From assembly GCF_026341515.1 (NCBI RefSeq), contig NZ_JAPEOK010000001.1, forward strand, positions 9,114,001 through 9,178,000: a stretch of 64,000 nucleotides of DNA, given 5' to 3'. Each line of letters starts with the position of its first letter. The first letter of the stretch is position 1. This document shows, piece after piece, positions 43,488 to 51,698 of the stretch. Both the position numbers and the translations under genes were made by a program. The DNA is from Streptomyces sp. NBC_00878. GTDB lineage: Bacteria > Actinomycetota > Actinomycetes > Streptomycetales > Streptomycetaceae. The notes under the pieces are model-generated. The model saw nothing but the letters and a program-made list of their open reading frames with translations, was not told where the DNA came from and did no database searches.

Positions 43488-44612
43488 ATGCCCGACGACC
43501 GCCCCGTAGCCCTCGACGAGTACCCCGTGCACCAGGTCCCCCTCTCGATGAAGCACGTGGCGACAGGGGACCGGAACGCGTACGACCGCTGCATCTTCCA
43601 GGTCTTCGACCACCAGGGGCGGGCCCTGCTCGTCCTGGGCCTGGGGGTGTACCCGAACGTCGGGGTGATCGACGCGTACGCGACCCTGCGCGTCGGCGAC
43701 ACCCTGCACGCCGTGCGCGCCTCCGACGCGCTGGACGACGACACCCGGATGACGATGGCGGTGGGCCCGTTGCGGATCCTGGTCGAGCGGCCCCTGAAGG
43801 ACTTCGTCCTGAGCTGCGCGGCCGATCCCGACGACCCGGACGGACTGTCGTACGAGATCACCTGGTCGGCGCAGTTCCCCGCGCTGTGGGAGCCGCATCA
43901 CCTCCAACGCCGGGGCGCCCGCCTCACGTTGGAGGGCCGACGCTTCGTGCAGGCGGGCCGCTGCGAGGGCTGGATCCGGGTCGCGGGGGAGGAGATCCGG
44001 CTGTCCGCTGGCGGCTGGACCGGCACCCGCGACCGCAGTTGGGGCACGCGCCCGCTGCCCGGCGAGGAGGGCGGCCGGCTCGCCGAGGAACACCGGACCG
44101 AAGGCTTCCACTGGCTCTGGTGTCCCGTCCGCTTCGAGGACCGCTTCCTGATGGTCGTCACCCAGGAGGACGCCGACGGCTACCGGACCCTGAACGACGC
44201 GACGCTCGTGCGGAACGGCGAACGCGACCGTCAACTCGGCTGGCCCCAGGCCGAGATCACCTACCGGAGCGGAACCAGGCATCCGAAGCGTGCGCTCGTC
44301 CACCTCGGCGACTTCCGCAAACCGTCGGAACTCGGCGTCGAGATCCTCACCTCCTCCCCGCTCGCCGTCGGAGCCGGCTATCCGCCCGCCGAGGACTGGC
44401 AGCACGGCACCTGGCGGGGGCGCGGCTGGACCGACCGGCGTACGTACGACCTTTCGGACCCCGCCGCGCTCGGGCTCGCCGCGTACGGCGTGACCGACCA
44501 CGCCGCCCGCTTCACGCTCGACGGGCAGGTGGGGCACGGGATCTTCGAGCACGGCTCGTTCGGACGGCACGACCCGAGCGGGTTCACCGGCTTCGACTCG
44601 GTTGCCCCGTAG
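43488..44612 (+). CDS. Conserved protein of unknown function (374 aa)
   Basis: A soluble, beta-rich protein with no signal peptide. Segments such as DRNAYDRCIFQVFDHQGRALLVLGLGVYPNVGVIDAYA, WGTRPLP and GFHWLWCPVRFEDRFLMVV (in pieces) recall the DUF7064/7065 or CrtC-like lipocalin proteins that sit with acyl-CoA dehydrogenases and aminoglycoside-phosphotransferase-like kinases. Catalytic activity unknown. ATG 43488 has GGGAGG upstream. Its TAG is inside the first unit of a 20-bp repeat. Probably an operon with the APH-like gene. Confidence 0.75.
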   Translation: MPDDRPVALDEYPVHQVPLSMKHVATGDRNAYDRCIFQVFDHQGRALLVLGLGVYPNVGVIDAYATLRVGDTLHAVRASDALDDDTRMTMAVGPLRILVERPLKDFVLSCAADPDDPDGLSYEITWSAQFPALWEPHHLQRRGARLTLEGRRFVQAGRCEGWIRVAGEEIRLSAGGWTGTRDRSWGTRPLPGEEGGRLAEEHRTEGFHWLWCPVRFEDRFLMVVTQEDADGYRTLNDATLVRNGERDRQLGWPQAEITYRSGTRHPKRALVHLGDFRKPSELGVEILTSSPLAVGAGYPPAEDWQHGTWRGRGWTDRRTYDLSDPAALGLAAYGVTDHAARFTLDGQVGHGIFEHGSFGRHDPSGFTGFDSVAP

Positions 44613-44660
44613 GGAACTTGGTTACCCCGTAGGGAACTCGGTTGCTCCGTAAGGAAGTTG
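44601..44660 (+). repeat. 20-bp tandem repeat, three copies, spanning a stop codon
   Basis: Units GTTGCCCCGTAGGGAACTTG, GTTACCCCGTAGGGAACTCG and GTTGCTCCGTAAGGAAGTTG lie at 44601, 44621 and 44641. The first contains the TAG of the 43488 gene; each later copy carries TAG or TAA at the same place. The third ends 23 bp before the next ATG. Confidence 0.9.
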
Positions 44661-44683
44661 ACGGCGAGGGAGGGAGCGAGGAG

Positions 44684-45778
44684 ATGGCAACGGCACCCCG
44701 TCCGCGTACGACCACGCGCGACCCGGAGGAACTCACGCGACGGCTGACCGCCTGGCTCGGCGGACGGCTGCCCGGCGCCAAGGCGGTCGACGTCCGTGCC
44801 CCCGCCTCCAACGGCCTGTCCAGCGAGACCCTGCTCTTCGCCATCGAGCACCCCGAACCCCCGGTCCACGCCTGCGCGTTGAGACTCGCGGCGGACCCGG
44901 CGGCGTACACCGTCTTCCCGGTCTACGACCTGCCGCGCCAATACCGCACCATGCGACTGGTGGCGGACCGTACGGATCTGCCCATGCCGCGGATGCTGTG
45001 GCTGGAGGAGGATCCTGGGCCCCTCGGGGCGCCCTTCTTCGTCATGGGACGCGTCGAGGGCCGCGTACCGCCGGACGTCATGCCCTACACGTACGAGGGC
45101 AACTGGCTGCACGCGGCGAGCGACGCCGAGCGGGAGCGACTGGAGGCCGCCTCGGTCGGACTCCTCGCCCGGCTGCACGACCAAGTCCCGGTCAGGGAGG
45201 CGGACTTCCTCGCTTTGCCGGGCGACGACAGCCCGCTGCGACGCCATGTCGAGGCCCAACGGGCCTACTACGCATGGGTGACTGACGGGCTGTCACGGTC
45301 ACCACTCATCGAGGACGCCTTCGACCGGCTCGACGCGCTCTGGCCCCGCGACGAGGGCGAGACGGTACTCAACTGGGGTGACGCACGCATCGGGAACGTC
45401 ATCTACGACGGCTTCGAACCCGTCGCCGTCCTCGACTGGGAGATGGCTGCCCTGGCCCCGCGCGAGGTCGACCTCGGCTGGATGATCTACCTGCACCGCT
45501 TCTTCCAGGACCTCACCGTGAGCTTCGGCCAGCCCGGACTGCCCGGCTTCCTGCGCCGGGACCGCGTGGAGCGGCGCTACGCCGAACTCACCGGCCGCAC
45601 ACCGCGGGACATGGTCTTCCACATCCTGTACGCGGCCCTGCGGCACGCCGTCGTGATGCTGCGTATCGCCTACCGGCAGGTGCACTTCGGTGAGGCCGTC
45701 GTCCCGGCGGATCCGGACACGCTGATCCTGCACCACGACAGACTACGAGCCATGGTGCAGGGCAGTTACTGGAACTGA
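44684..45778 (+). CDS. Aminoglycoside-phosphotransferase-like (APH) family kinase
   Basis: 364 residues with a protein-kinase-like fold: an N-lobe with ASNGLSSETLLF, hinge VMGRVEGRVPPDVMP, catalytic loop LNWGDARIGNVIYD (usual His-Gly-Asp here Asn-Trp-Gly-Asp), and DWEMAALAPREVDLGW. Homologues next to acyl-CoA dehydrogenases are thought to phosphorylate hydroxyacyl-CoA or similar metabolites, not aminoglycosides. Strong ribosome site GGAGCGAGGAG. Follows the unknown 43488 gene. Confidence 0.84.
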   Translation: MATAPRPRTTTRDPEELTRRLTAWLGGRLPGAKAVDVRAPASNGLSSETLLFAIEHPEPPVHACALRLAADPAAYTVFPVYDLPRQYRTMRLVADRTDLPMPRMLWLEEDPGPLGAPFFVMGRVEGRVPPDVMPYTYEGNWLHAASDAERERLEAASVGLLARLHDQVPVREADFLALPGDDSPLRRHVEAQRAYYAWVTDGLSRSPLIEDAFDRLDALWPRDEGETVLNWGDARIGNVIYDGFEPVAVLDWEMAALAPREVDLGWMIYLHRFFQDLTVSFGQPGLPGFLRRDRVERRYAELTGRTPRDMVFHILYAALRHAVVMLRIAYRQVHFGEAVVPADPDTLILHHDRLRAMVQGSYWN

Positions 45779-45811
45779 CGACCGCTCAGACGGACACTCG
45801 CCGTGTGCCGC

Positions 45812-46249
45812 TCAGGCGGCCTGGTCGCGGATCACCGGCACCCGCATGGGGCGCGAGGCGGGGCCGCCGACGTGCGAGAAGGGCTGCGTGCGCCAGTCGA
45901 GGCCCTGAGGGAGCGTCAGCAGCAGGGCGGTGTCCTGCTCCTGAACCTCCTTCGTCTCGTCGGCGGGCCGGGCCCCGGCCGCCGTGCGGCCCGTACCGGC
46001 GCAGACCGTGAGCCCGAACGGGTTCCACGGCGACGCGCACAGCGCGTGCTCCGGCAGGATCTCCTCGTCCGCGAGGAGCGCGATGGGCTGCGCGCAGTCC
46101 GGGCAGAAGACCCGGTACATCTCGAAGGTGTCGTACGCGTCGAGCTCCTCGCCGTCCATGGCGTCCGGTTCAACGCCCTCCGGCTCGGGCTCGACGACGG
46201 GCTGCTGCCGCTTGGGCGCGGTGCGACCAGGGCGCTTCAGACTCTGCAT
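45812..46249 (-). CDS. Conserved hypothetical protein with CPDC motif
   Basis: 145 residues. Basic N terminus (MQSLKRPGRTAPKRQQ), an acidic linker, then VFCPDCAQPIALLADEEILPEHALC, where cysteines 52, 55 and a later one could bind zinc as a half ribbon, and a C-terminal LLLTLPQGLDWRTQPFSHVGGPASRPMR in two stretches. No known enzyme motif. The start is the most upstream ATG in frame. Convergent with the APH-like gene and divergent from the Lrp gene. Confidence 0.7.
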   Translation of the reverse strand: MQSLKRPGRTAPKRQQPVVEPEPEGVEPDAMDGEELDAYDTFEMYRVFCPDCAQPIALLADEEILPEHALCASPWNPFGLTVCAGTGRTAAGARPADETKEVQEQDTALLLTLPQGLDWRTQPFSHVGGPASRPMRVPVIRDQAA

Positions 46250-46514
46250 GGGCTACTCCCCCTCGGGTGGGCCGACAAGGCGCTGCGACCTCGACCACAG
46301 CAAGCACTTCCCGCCCCGTCTCTGCGGTAATCACGAGAACATCACGGAACCGAGCGCCATCATGTGGCGTTCGTCACATGCCGAGCGCAGGTGCCCGACC
46401 CGGTGGTTTTGTCCCCCGGGTGTCTCGTCCGCTTCTCCAGGCCACATCACAAACCGGGTATGACCTGCGCCGCAGAGTACCCGAGAGGATCAAGGGCCCT
46501 GTAGGTTCTCCGCC

Positions 46515-46955
46515 ATGGAGGAGCTGGACCGCCACATTGTGCAGTTGCTCGTCGAAGACGGGCGGATGAGCTACACCGACCTGGGCAAGGCTACGGGCCT
46601 GTCCACGTCGGCCGTGCACCAGCGGGTACGCCGGCTGGAGCAGCGCGGCGTCATCCGCGGCTATGCCGCGGTCGTCGACCCGGAAACCGTCGGGCTGTCG
46701 CTCACGGCCTTCATCTCGGTGAAACCGTTCGACCCCAGCGCCCCCGACGACATCGCCGAGCGACTGGCCGGTGTCCCCGAGATCGAGGCCTGCCACAGCG
46801 TCGCCGGCGACGAGAACTACATCCTCAAGGTCCGCGTCTCCACACCGCACGAGCTGGAGGAACTTCTCGCGCGGGTGCGCACGCTGGCGGGCGTGTCGAC
46901 CCGGACCACCGTGGTCCTCTCCACGCCGTACGAGGCTCGGCCGCCGAAGATCTGA
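46515..46955 (+). CDS. Lrp/AsnC-family transcriptional regulator
   Basis: 146 residues: HTH (LDRHIVQLLVEDGRMSYTDLGKATGLSTSAVHQRVRRL, in pieces, about 3-50) and RAM domain (LTAFISVKPFDPSAPDDIAERL ... CHSVAGDENYILKVRVST). Distinct from the one at 8789. Followed 77 bp later by an amidohydrolase gene that may be its target. Confidence 0.9.
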   Translation: MEELDRHIVQLLVEDGRMSYTDLGKATGLSTSAVHQRVRRLEQRGVIRGYAAVVDPETVGLSLTAFISVKPFDPSAPDDIAERLAGVPEIEACHSVAGDENYILKVRVSTPHELEELLARVRTLAGVSTRTTVVLSTPYEARPPKI

Positions 46956-47031
46956 CGCCCGCGCGCGTGGGGACCCCGAGTGTGGGACCCCGTGCGCGGG
47001 GCGGGTGCGCCGAGGGGCGAGACTGGTCCCC

Positions 47032-48657
47032 ATGAGTGAGAGCACCGCCACCCCCCGAACCGTGTTGCTGCGCGGCGGAGAGGTGCACAGCCCCGCCGAC
47101 CCGTTCGCCACCGCGATGGTCGTGGAACGCGGGCAGGTCGCCTGGGTCGGCTCCGAGGGCGCTGCCGACGCGTTCGCGGACGGCGTCGACGAGGTGGTGG
47201 ACCTCGAAGGGGCGCTCGTCACCCCGGCGTTCACCGACGCGCACGTGCACACCACGGCCACCGGCCTCGCCCTCACCGGCCTCGACCTGTCCGCCGCCCG
47301 CACCCTCACCGAGGCGATCGCCCTCGTACGGGACTTCGCGGCTGCCCGCCCCGCCGACCGGGTACTCCTCGGCCACGGCTGGGACGCGTCCCGCTGGCCC
47401 GAGCGGCGGCATCCGAGGCGGGACGAGCTGGACGAGGCCACCGGCGGACGCCCGCTCTACCTCAGCCGGATCGACGTCCACTCGGCCGTCGTCACCACGG
47501 CTCTCCTTGACATGGCGCCGGGCGTACGCCGGGCGGTCGGCTTCGAGGACGGCGAACCGCTCACCCGCGACGCCCATCACGCCGTACGCGCCGCCGCGTT
47601 CGCAGCCGTTACGCCGGAGCAGCGCACCGAGGCCCAGCGTGCCGCGCTGAAGCAGGCAGCCTCGCTCGGTATCGGCTCCGTGCACGAGTGCGCGGGCCCG
47701 GAGATCTCCTCCGAGGACGACTTCACCGGGCTGCTGCGGCTCGCGGCGAGGGAAGCAGGACCCCGGGTCGTCGGCTACTGGGCCGAACACGGAGAGGAGG
47801 GCGTGGCGAAGGCGCAGGCACTGGGAGCGGTCGGCGCGGCGGGCGACCTCTTCGTGGACGGCGCCCTCGGCTCGCACACGGCCTGCCTCCACGAGCCGTA
47901 CACCGACGCGGGCCACACCGGCACCGCCTACCTGGACGCCGTCGCCGTCGCCGCCCATGTGGTGGCATGTACCGAGGAGGGCCTTCAGGCGGGCTTCCAC
48001 GCCATCGGGGACGCCGCGGTGACCTCCGTGGTCGACGGAGTCCGTGCCGCGGCGGAGAAGGTCGGCCTGGCCCGCGTCCGTGCCGCCCGGCACCGCGTCG
48101 AACACGCCGAGATGCTCACCCCGGAGACGATCGCCGCCTTCGCCGAACTCGGCCTCACCGTCTCCGTCCAGCCGGCGTTCGACACGCTGTGGGGCGGCGA
48201 GGACGGCATGTACGCCGAGCGCCTCGGCGCCGAGCGGGCCCGGGCGCTCAATCCGTTCGCGGCCCTGCTGCGGGCCGGGGTGCCGCTCGCCTTCGGCTCC
48301 GACAGTCCCGTCACACCGCTCGACCCGTGGGGCACCGTGCGCGCCGCGGCCTTCCACCGCACCCCGGAGCACCGGGTGTCCGTGCGCGCCGCGTTCACGG
48401 CGCATACGCGGGGCGGCTGGCGGGCGGTCGGCCGCGACGACGCGGGACTCCTGGTACCCGGCGCGCCCGCGGACTACGCCGTGTGGCGCACCGACGAGCT
48501 CGTCGTCCAGGCCCCGGACGACAGGGTCGCCCGCTGGTCGACCGACCCCCGCTCCGGTACCCCCGGACTGCCCGACCTCACGCCCGGCGCGCGACTGCCC
48601 GTCTGCCTGCGCACCGTGGTGGGCGGTCGGACGGTATTCGTACGGCCGGACGAGTGA
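47032..48657 (+). CDS. YtcJ-like amidohydrolase
   Basis: 541-residue metal-dependent hydrolase of the amidohydrolase superfamily (amidohydrolase_3). The N-terminal metal site is FTDAHVHTTATG. Other metal or catalytic positions are in FVDGALGSHTACL, HAIGDAAV, RHRVEHAEML and FGSDSPVTPLDPW. The substrate is unknown; relatives hydrolyse N-acyl or amide bonds of small molecules. Family-typical length. Confidence 0.88.
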   Translation: MSESTATPRTVLLRGGEVHSPADPFATAMVVERGQVAWVGSEGAADAFADGVDEVVDLEGALVTPAFTDAHVHTTATGLALTGLDLSAARTLTEAIALVRDFAAARPADRVLLGHGWDASRWPERRHPRRDELDEATGGRPLYLSRIDVHSAVVTTALLDMAPGVRRAVGFEDGEPLTRDAHHAVRAAAFAAVTPEQRTEAQRAALKQAASLGIGSVHECAGPEISSEDDFTGLLRLAAREAGPRVVGYWAEHGEEGVAKAQALGAVGAAGDLFVDGALGSHTACLHEPYTDAGHTGTAYLDAVAVAAHVVACTEEGLQAGFHAIGDAAVTSVVDGVRAAAEKVGLARVRAARHRVEHAEMLTPETIAAFAELGLTVSVQPAFDTLWGGEDGMYAERLGAERARALNPFAALLRAGVPLAFGSDSPVTPLDPWGTVRAAAFHRTPEHRVSVRAAFTAHTRGGWRAVGRDDAGLLVPGAPADYAVWRTDELVVQAPDDRVARWSTDPRSGTPGLPDLTPGARLPVCLRTVVGGRTVFVRPDE

Positions 48658-49159
48658 TGTCCCGGGGTGGCGCGGCGTCGATCATGGCCCGCCACCCCGT
48701 CGCGCGACCTGCGTATCCTCCGCGCTGACCAGGCATTTGAGGGAAAAGCCCCAGGTCAAACGACTGTTGACAGCGAGCGGCAGGTGGCCGGTAGGTTCGG
48801 CCGGGTCCACCACCGGACGTCCGGCCGGTGAACTTCCGCGCAGTCGCCGCAGCGCAGTTGGGTCAGGGATGGTGTGCCGCACCGGCGCACCACCACTGGG
48901 AGCCAGGCCCAGCGCCCGCGCCACGGGGCGAGGGAACGTTCCGGCCGGATGGTGTGACCCGGGTGGGGCCCGGACGCTCAGTAGACAACGGCTTTCGGTC
49001 GACCCGCAGCCAGCGGGTCCCAGGTCGGCCCGAAGGGCGCCGGGCCCCGATCCGCAGTGCTACCTCCTTCTGGAAACTTTCCGGTCGGTGCCTCACCGGC
49101 GTGAAGAGCGGCGCTCGCTATGGTGGAGCCCCTCGCACGGAAGTCTTTAAGGGGAAGCT
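48658..49159. other. 502-bp gap before ppm
   Basis: No convincing gene on either strand. It contains a candidate promoter (48767-48797), a 12-bp palindrome CCGGACGTCCGG near 48813-48825, and several GC-rich inverted stretches. It would make a leader of about 360 nt. Open frames crossing it (for example 48828-49163) have no family resemblance or codon signature I trust. Confidence 0.5.
48767..48797 (+). promoter_or_regulatory. Candidate HrdB-type promoter
   Basis: TTGACA (48767-48772) and TAGGTT (48792-48797) with a 19-bp spacer match the housekeeping sigma pattern of Streptomyces. It points towards ppm, 363 bp downstream. Confidence 0.5.
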
Positions 49160-49927
49160 GTGAACGACGGCGGTGGGCGACAGTTCGGTCCGCTCGGCAC
49201 GACCTTGGTGATCATTCCGACCTTCAACGAGGCGGAGAACATCAAGGCGATCGTCGGCCGCGTGCGGGCTTCCGTGCCCGCGGCGCACGTTCTGATCGTC
49301 GACGACAACAGCCCCGACGGCACCGGCAAGCTCGCCGACGAGCTGACCGCCGAGGACGAGAACGTCCACGTGCTGCACCGCAAGGGCAAGGAGGGCCTCG
49401 GCGCCGCCTACCTCGCGGGCTTCCGCTGGGGCATGGAGCACGGGTACGGCGTCCTGGTCGAGATGGACGCGGACGGCTCGCACCAGCCGGAGGAACTGCC
49501 CCGGCTGCTCACCGCGCTCAAGGGTGCCGACCTGGTGCTCGGTTCTCGCTGGGTGCCGGGCGGGCGCGTGGTCAACTGGCCCAAGTCCCGCGAGTTCATC
49601 TCGCGCGGCGGCAGCCTGTACTCGCGCGTCCTGCTCGACGTGCCGATCCGCGACGTCACCGGCGGCTACCGCGCCTTCCGCCGCGAGACCCTGGAGGGCC
49701 TCGGCCTCGGCGAGGTCGCCTCGCAGGGCTACTGCTTCCAGGTCGACCTGGCGCGGCGGGCGGTCAAGGCCGGCTATCACGTGGTCGAGGTGCCCATCAC
49801 CTTCGTCGAACGCGAACTGGGCGACTCCAAGATGAGCCGCGACATCCTGGTGGAGGCCCTGTGGAGGGTGACCACGTGGGGGGTCGGGGAGCGGGCGGAT
49901 CGGATCCTGGGGCGGAAGAAGTCCTGA
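49160..49927 (+). CDS. ppm1: Polyprenol-phosphate mannose synthase (GT2)
   Basis: Transfers mannose from GDP-mannose to polyprenyl phosphate at the membrane, feeding periplasmic protein O-mannosylation and other glycans. 255 residues: VIIPTFNEAENIKAIVGRV, VLIVDDNSPDGTG, MDADGSHQPEELP (DxD metal motif), LVLGSRWVPGG and the late VPITFVERELGDSKMS. No C-terminal membrane domain, like stand-alone Ppm of streptomycetes. GTG start with GGGGAAG upstream. Confidence 0.92.
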   Translation: MNDGGGRQFGPLGTTLVIIPTFNEAENIKAIVGRVRASVPAAHVLIVDDNSPDGTGKLADELTAEDENVHVLHRKGKEGLGAAYLAGFRWGMEHGYGVLVEMDADGSHQPEELPRLLTALKGADLVLGSRWVPGGRVVNWPKSREFISRGGSLYSRVLLDVPIRDVTGGYRAFRRETLEGLGLGEVASQGYCFQVDLARRAVKAGYHVVEVPITFVERELGDSKMSRDILVEALWRVTTWGVGERADRILGRKKS

Positions 49928-49949
49928 GCCTGGGGCGGTCCGGCTGTGG

Positions 49950-50055
49950 GGATGGCCTGTAGGGATTGGCCCTAGGGACTGGCCGTAGGGATTGGCTATG
50001 CGGTTCGGATGCGCGGTGGGCTGACTCGGTCGAACTCGGTCGAACTCGTTCGACC
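49950..50055 (+). repeat. Short direct repeats after ppm
   Basis: TAGGGATTGGC-type units of 13-14 bp occur about three times between 49955 and 50000, then TCGGTCGAAC-type 10-bp units about three times between 50028 and 50053. Non-coding, between ppm and fxsA. Low information. Confidence 0.6.
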
Positions 50056-50171
50056 GCCGGGTCCGGCTTCACCCGGTCGCAGGGCCCGACTTCACCATCA
50101 CTTTCACGTTCACAGGCGTCACTGACCACCCGTTTATCCCGTACTGAGCCGGGCCCAGGCACACTGGACGC

Positions 50172-50756
50172 ATGACGCATGGCGCTTCGACTCCGCCCCA
50201 CTCCGTACGGCCCCGGCGCTCCGGCGTGCTCCGGTTCCTGCCGCTCGGCATCGCCGCATGGCTGGTGCTGGAGATCTGGCTGCTGATCGTGGTGGCGGGC
50301 GCCACGAGCGGCTTCACGGTCTTCCTGCTGCTGGTCGCCGGATTCGTTCTCGGTTGTGTGGTCATCAAGCGCGCCGGACGCCGTGCCTTCCGCGCGCTGA
50401 GCGAGACATTGCAGCAACAGCAGAGCGGGGTGCTGCCGCAGGGCGGTACGAATTCCGAGGGCAACGGTCTGATGATGCTGGGCGGGCTGCTGCTGATGCT
50501 GCCCGGGCTGATCTCCGACGCGCTGGGTCTGTTGCTGCTGGTTCCGCCGGTCCAGAAGGGGCTCAGCCGGTATGCGGAGCGGACGTTCGAGCGCAAGATG
50601 CGGGAGGCAGGCGCTGGGACGCTCGGGGGTGCCTTCCAGCAGGCACGTATCCACCGGCCTGACGGGAAGGTCGTCCCGGGCGAGGTCATCCGTGACGACG
50701 AGTCGCGGGACCGCCGTCAGGAAGACGCGGGTCCGAGGCCCCCGCTGAACGGCTGA
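50172..50756 (+). CDS. fxsA: FxsA-family membrane protein
   Basis: 194 residues with the FxsA core: two N-terminal hydrophobic segments (FLPLGIAAWLVLEIWLLIVVAG and FTVFLLLVAGFVLGCVVIKRAG) and a later LMMLGGLLLMLPGLISDALGLLLLVPP motif characteristic of the family. C terminus polar. FxsA affects phage F exclusion in E. coli; the cellular role in actinobacteria is unknown. Starts at ATG 50172. Confidence 0.9.
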   Translation: MTHGASTPPHSVRPRRSGVLRFLPLGIAAWLVLEIWLLIVVAGATSGFTVFLLLVAGFVLGCVVIKRAGRRAFRALSETLQQQQSGVLPQGGTNSEGNGLMMLGGLLLMLPGLISDALGLLLLVPPVQKGLSRYAERTFERKMREAGAGTLGGAFQQARIHRPDGKVVPGEVIRDDESRDRRQEDAGPRPPLNG

Positions 50757-50802
50757 CGCCGAGGGTTTTCCTCGCCCCCGCCGCCCCTACCCATTCCCGT
50801 CC

Positions 50803-50860
50803 CTACTCAGGGGCTCCGCCCCCGAACCCCCGCTCCTCAAACGCCGGAGGGGCTGAGTAG
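50803..50860. repeat. Imperfect inverted repeat, common Streptomyces intergenic sequence
   Basis: CTACTCAG (50803-50810) pairs with CTGAGTAG (50853-50860), with further CTCCG/CGGAG pairing inside. The inner text GGGGCTCCGCCCCCGAACCC and CTCAAACGCCGGAGGGGCTG is one I recall as widespread between Streptomyces genes. It lies between convergent fxsA and rbpA and may terminate them. Confidence 0.65.
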
Positions 50861-50906
50861 CCGCAGGAGGGGCTCAGCCTTGTGGGGCCGGAGGGTCTGG
50901 CTACCT

Positions 50907-50940
50907 AGGGGCGCGGGGAACTGCGCGACCAGCCACGACG
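50907..50940 (+). repeat. Short copy of the dispersed repeat at 9264-9345
   Basis: AGGGGCGCGGGGAACTGCGC then GACCAGCCACGACG. Shares the left GGGGCGCGGGG and right GCGACCAGCCAC(G/A)ACG ends with the reverse complement of 9264-9345, but lacks the central 30-40 bp. Together with the preceding inverted repeat it fills the 312-bp fxsA-rbpA gap. Confidence 0.7.
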
Positions 50941-51068
50941 GGCGCGCACCCAAACACGAAAAGACACCCAAAAGCCATCCGCACGCACAAAACCGCAGGC
51001 ACCGTACCCAGAGGTACGGCACCCGCGGTTGGGTGCGTGCGTTGTATGCCGCCCAGCCCCCGGAGGGG

Positions 51069-51443
51069 CTACGCGGACTTGCGGCTGTCCCGAGGGTGGA
51101 CCGCAATGTTCATGGCTCCGGAGCGAAGCACGGCCAAACGCTCTTCGAGGACCTCTTCGAGCTCCTCCCGTGTGCGCCGCTCCATCAGCATGTCCCAATG
51201 CGTACGCGCTGGCTTGGCCTTCTTTTCCTCAGGGCCGTCGCCGTCCACCAGGAGTGCCTGGGCCCCGCAGACCTTGCACTCCCACTCCGGCGGGATCTCC
51301 GCCTCCACCGAGAAGGGCATCTCGAAACGATGGCCCTTCTCGCATGCGTACTCCACGGCCTGGCGCGGAGCCAAGTCGATGCCGCGGTCCGTCTCGTAGC
51401 TGGTCACCACGAGGCGCGTGCCGCGAAGAGCTCGCTCACTCAT
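51069..51443 (-). CDS. rbpA: RNA polymerase-binding protein RbpA
   Basis: 124-residue actinobacterial transcription factor that binds the principal sigma factor and the polymerase and stimulates open-complex formation. Visible parts: N-terminal tail MSERALRGTRLVVTSYETDRGIDLAPR, zinc-ribbon-like core with ACEKGHRFEMPF and WECKVCG, basic linker (EEKKAKPARTHWDML) and the sigma-interacting C-terminal helices (RRTREELEEVLEERLAVLR). Controlled at least in part by the SigR-type promoter upstream. Confidence 0.96.
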   Translation of the reverse strand: MSERALRGTRLVVTSYETDRGIDLAPRQAVEYACEKGHRFEMPFSVEAEIPPEWECKVCGAQALLVDGDGPEEKKAKPARTHWDMLMERRTREELEEVLEERLAVLRSGAMNIAVHPRDSRKSA

Positions 51444-51504
51444 GAATCGTGCCTCCCGGGCTTGTCGCCCACAGGACAGGTGTCGCTGTCGTCGTCATCC
51501 GGTC

Positions 51505-51531
51505 AACGTCCGGTCGGCGGTAAAGATTCCC
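51505..51531 (-). promoter_or_regulatory. SigR-type promoter of rbpA
   Basis: On the minus strand GGGAAT (51531-51526), 18-bp spacer, GTT (51507-51505). This matches the SigR consensus GGAAT-N18-GTT for disulfide-stress genes. Transcription would start near 51497, giving a leader of about 54 nt. rbpA is an established SigR target in S. coelicolor. Confidence 0.85.
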
Positions 51532-51594
51532 GTTCCGGGTCATGCGTCGCCGTCGTAGCCGCCCCTTGTTGTACCCACCTGCGCCCGGTTTGTC

Positions 51595-51612
51595 ACATCT
51601 GAGAGCAGATGT
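51595..51612. terminator. Hairpin between the MFS gene and rbpA
   Basis: ACATCTG-AGAG-CAGATGT, a perfect 7-bp stem extended by near-complementary GTC/GAC flanks. It lies 87 bp beyond the stop of the minus-strand MFS gene and upstream of the rbpA promoter. Candidate terminator isolating the two units. Confidence 0.5.
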
Positions 51613-51698
51613 CACCCAGCGTTTCGGCATCTTTGACGCGCAGTAACGGTACGCCTGGCAGGCCAAACGCGTACACTACCGGCCTTTGGCCCTCGGCG

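Noticed and set aside
48828..49163. 111-codon plus-strand frame ending at the ppm start (GTGA-like overlap)
   Set aside because: The overlap looks attractive, but the translation has no family resemblance, poor codon periodicity and weak ribosome site; left as leader.
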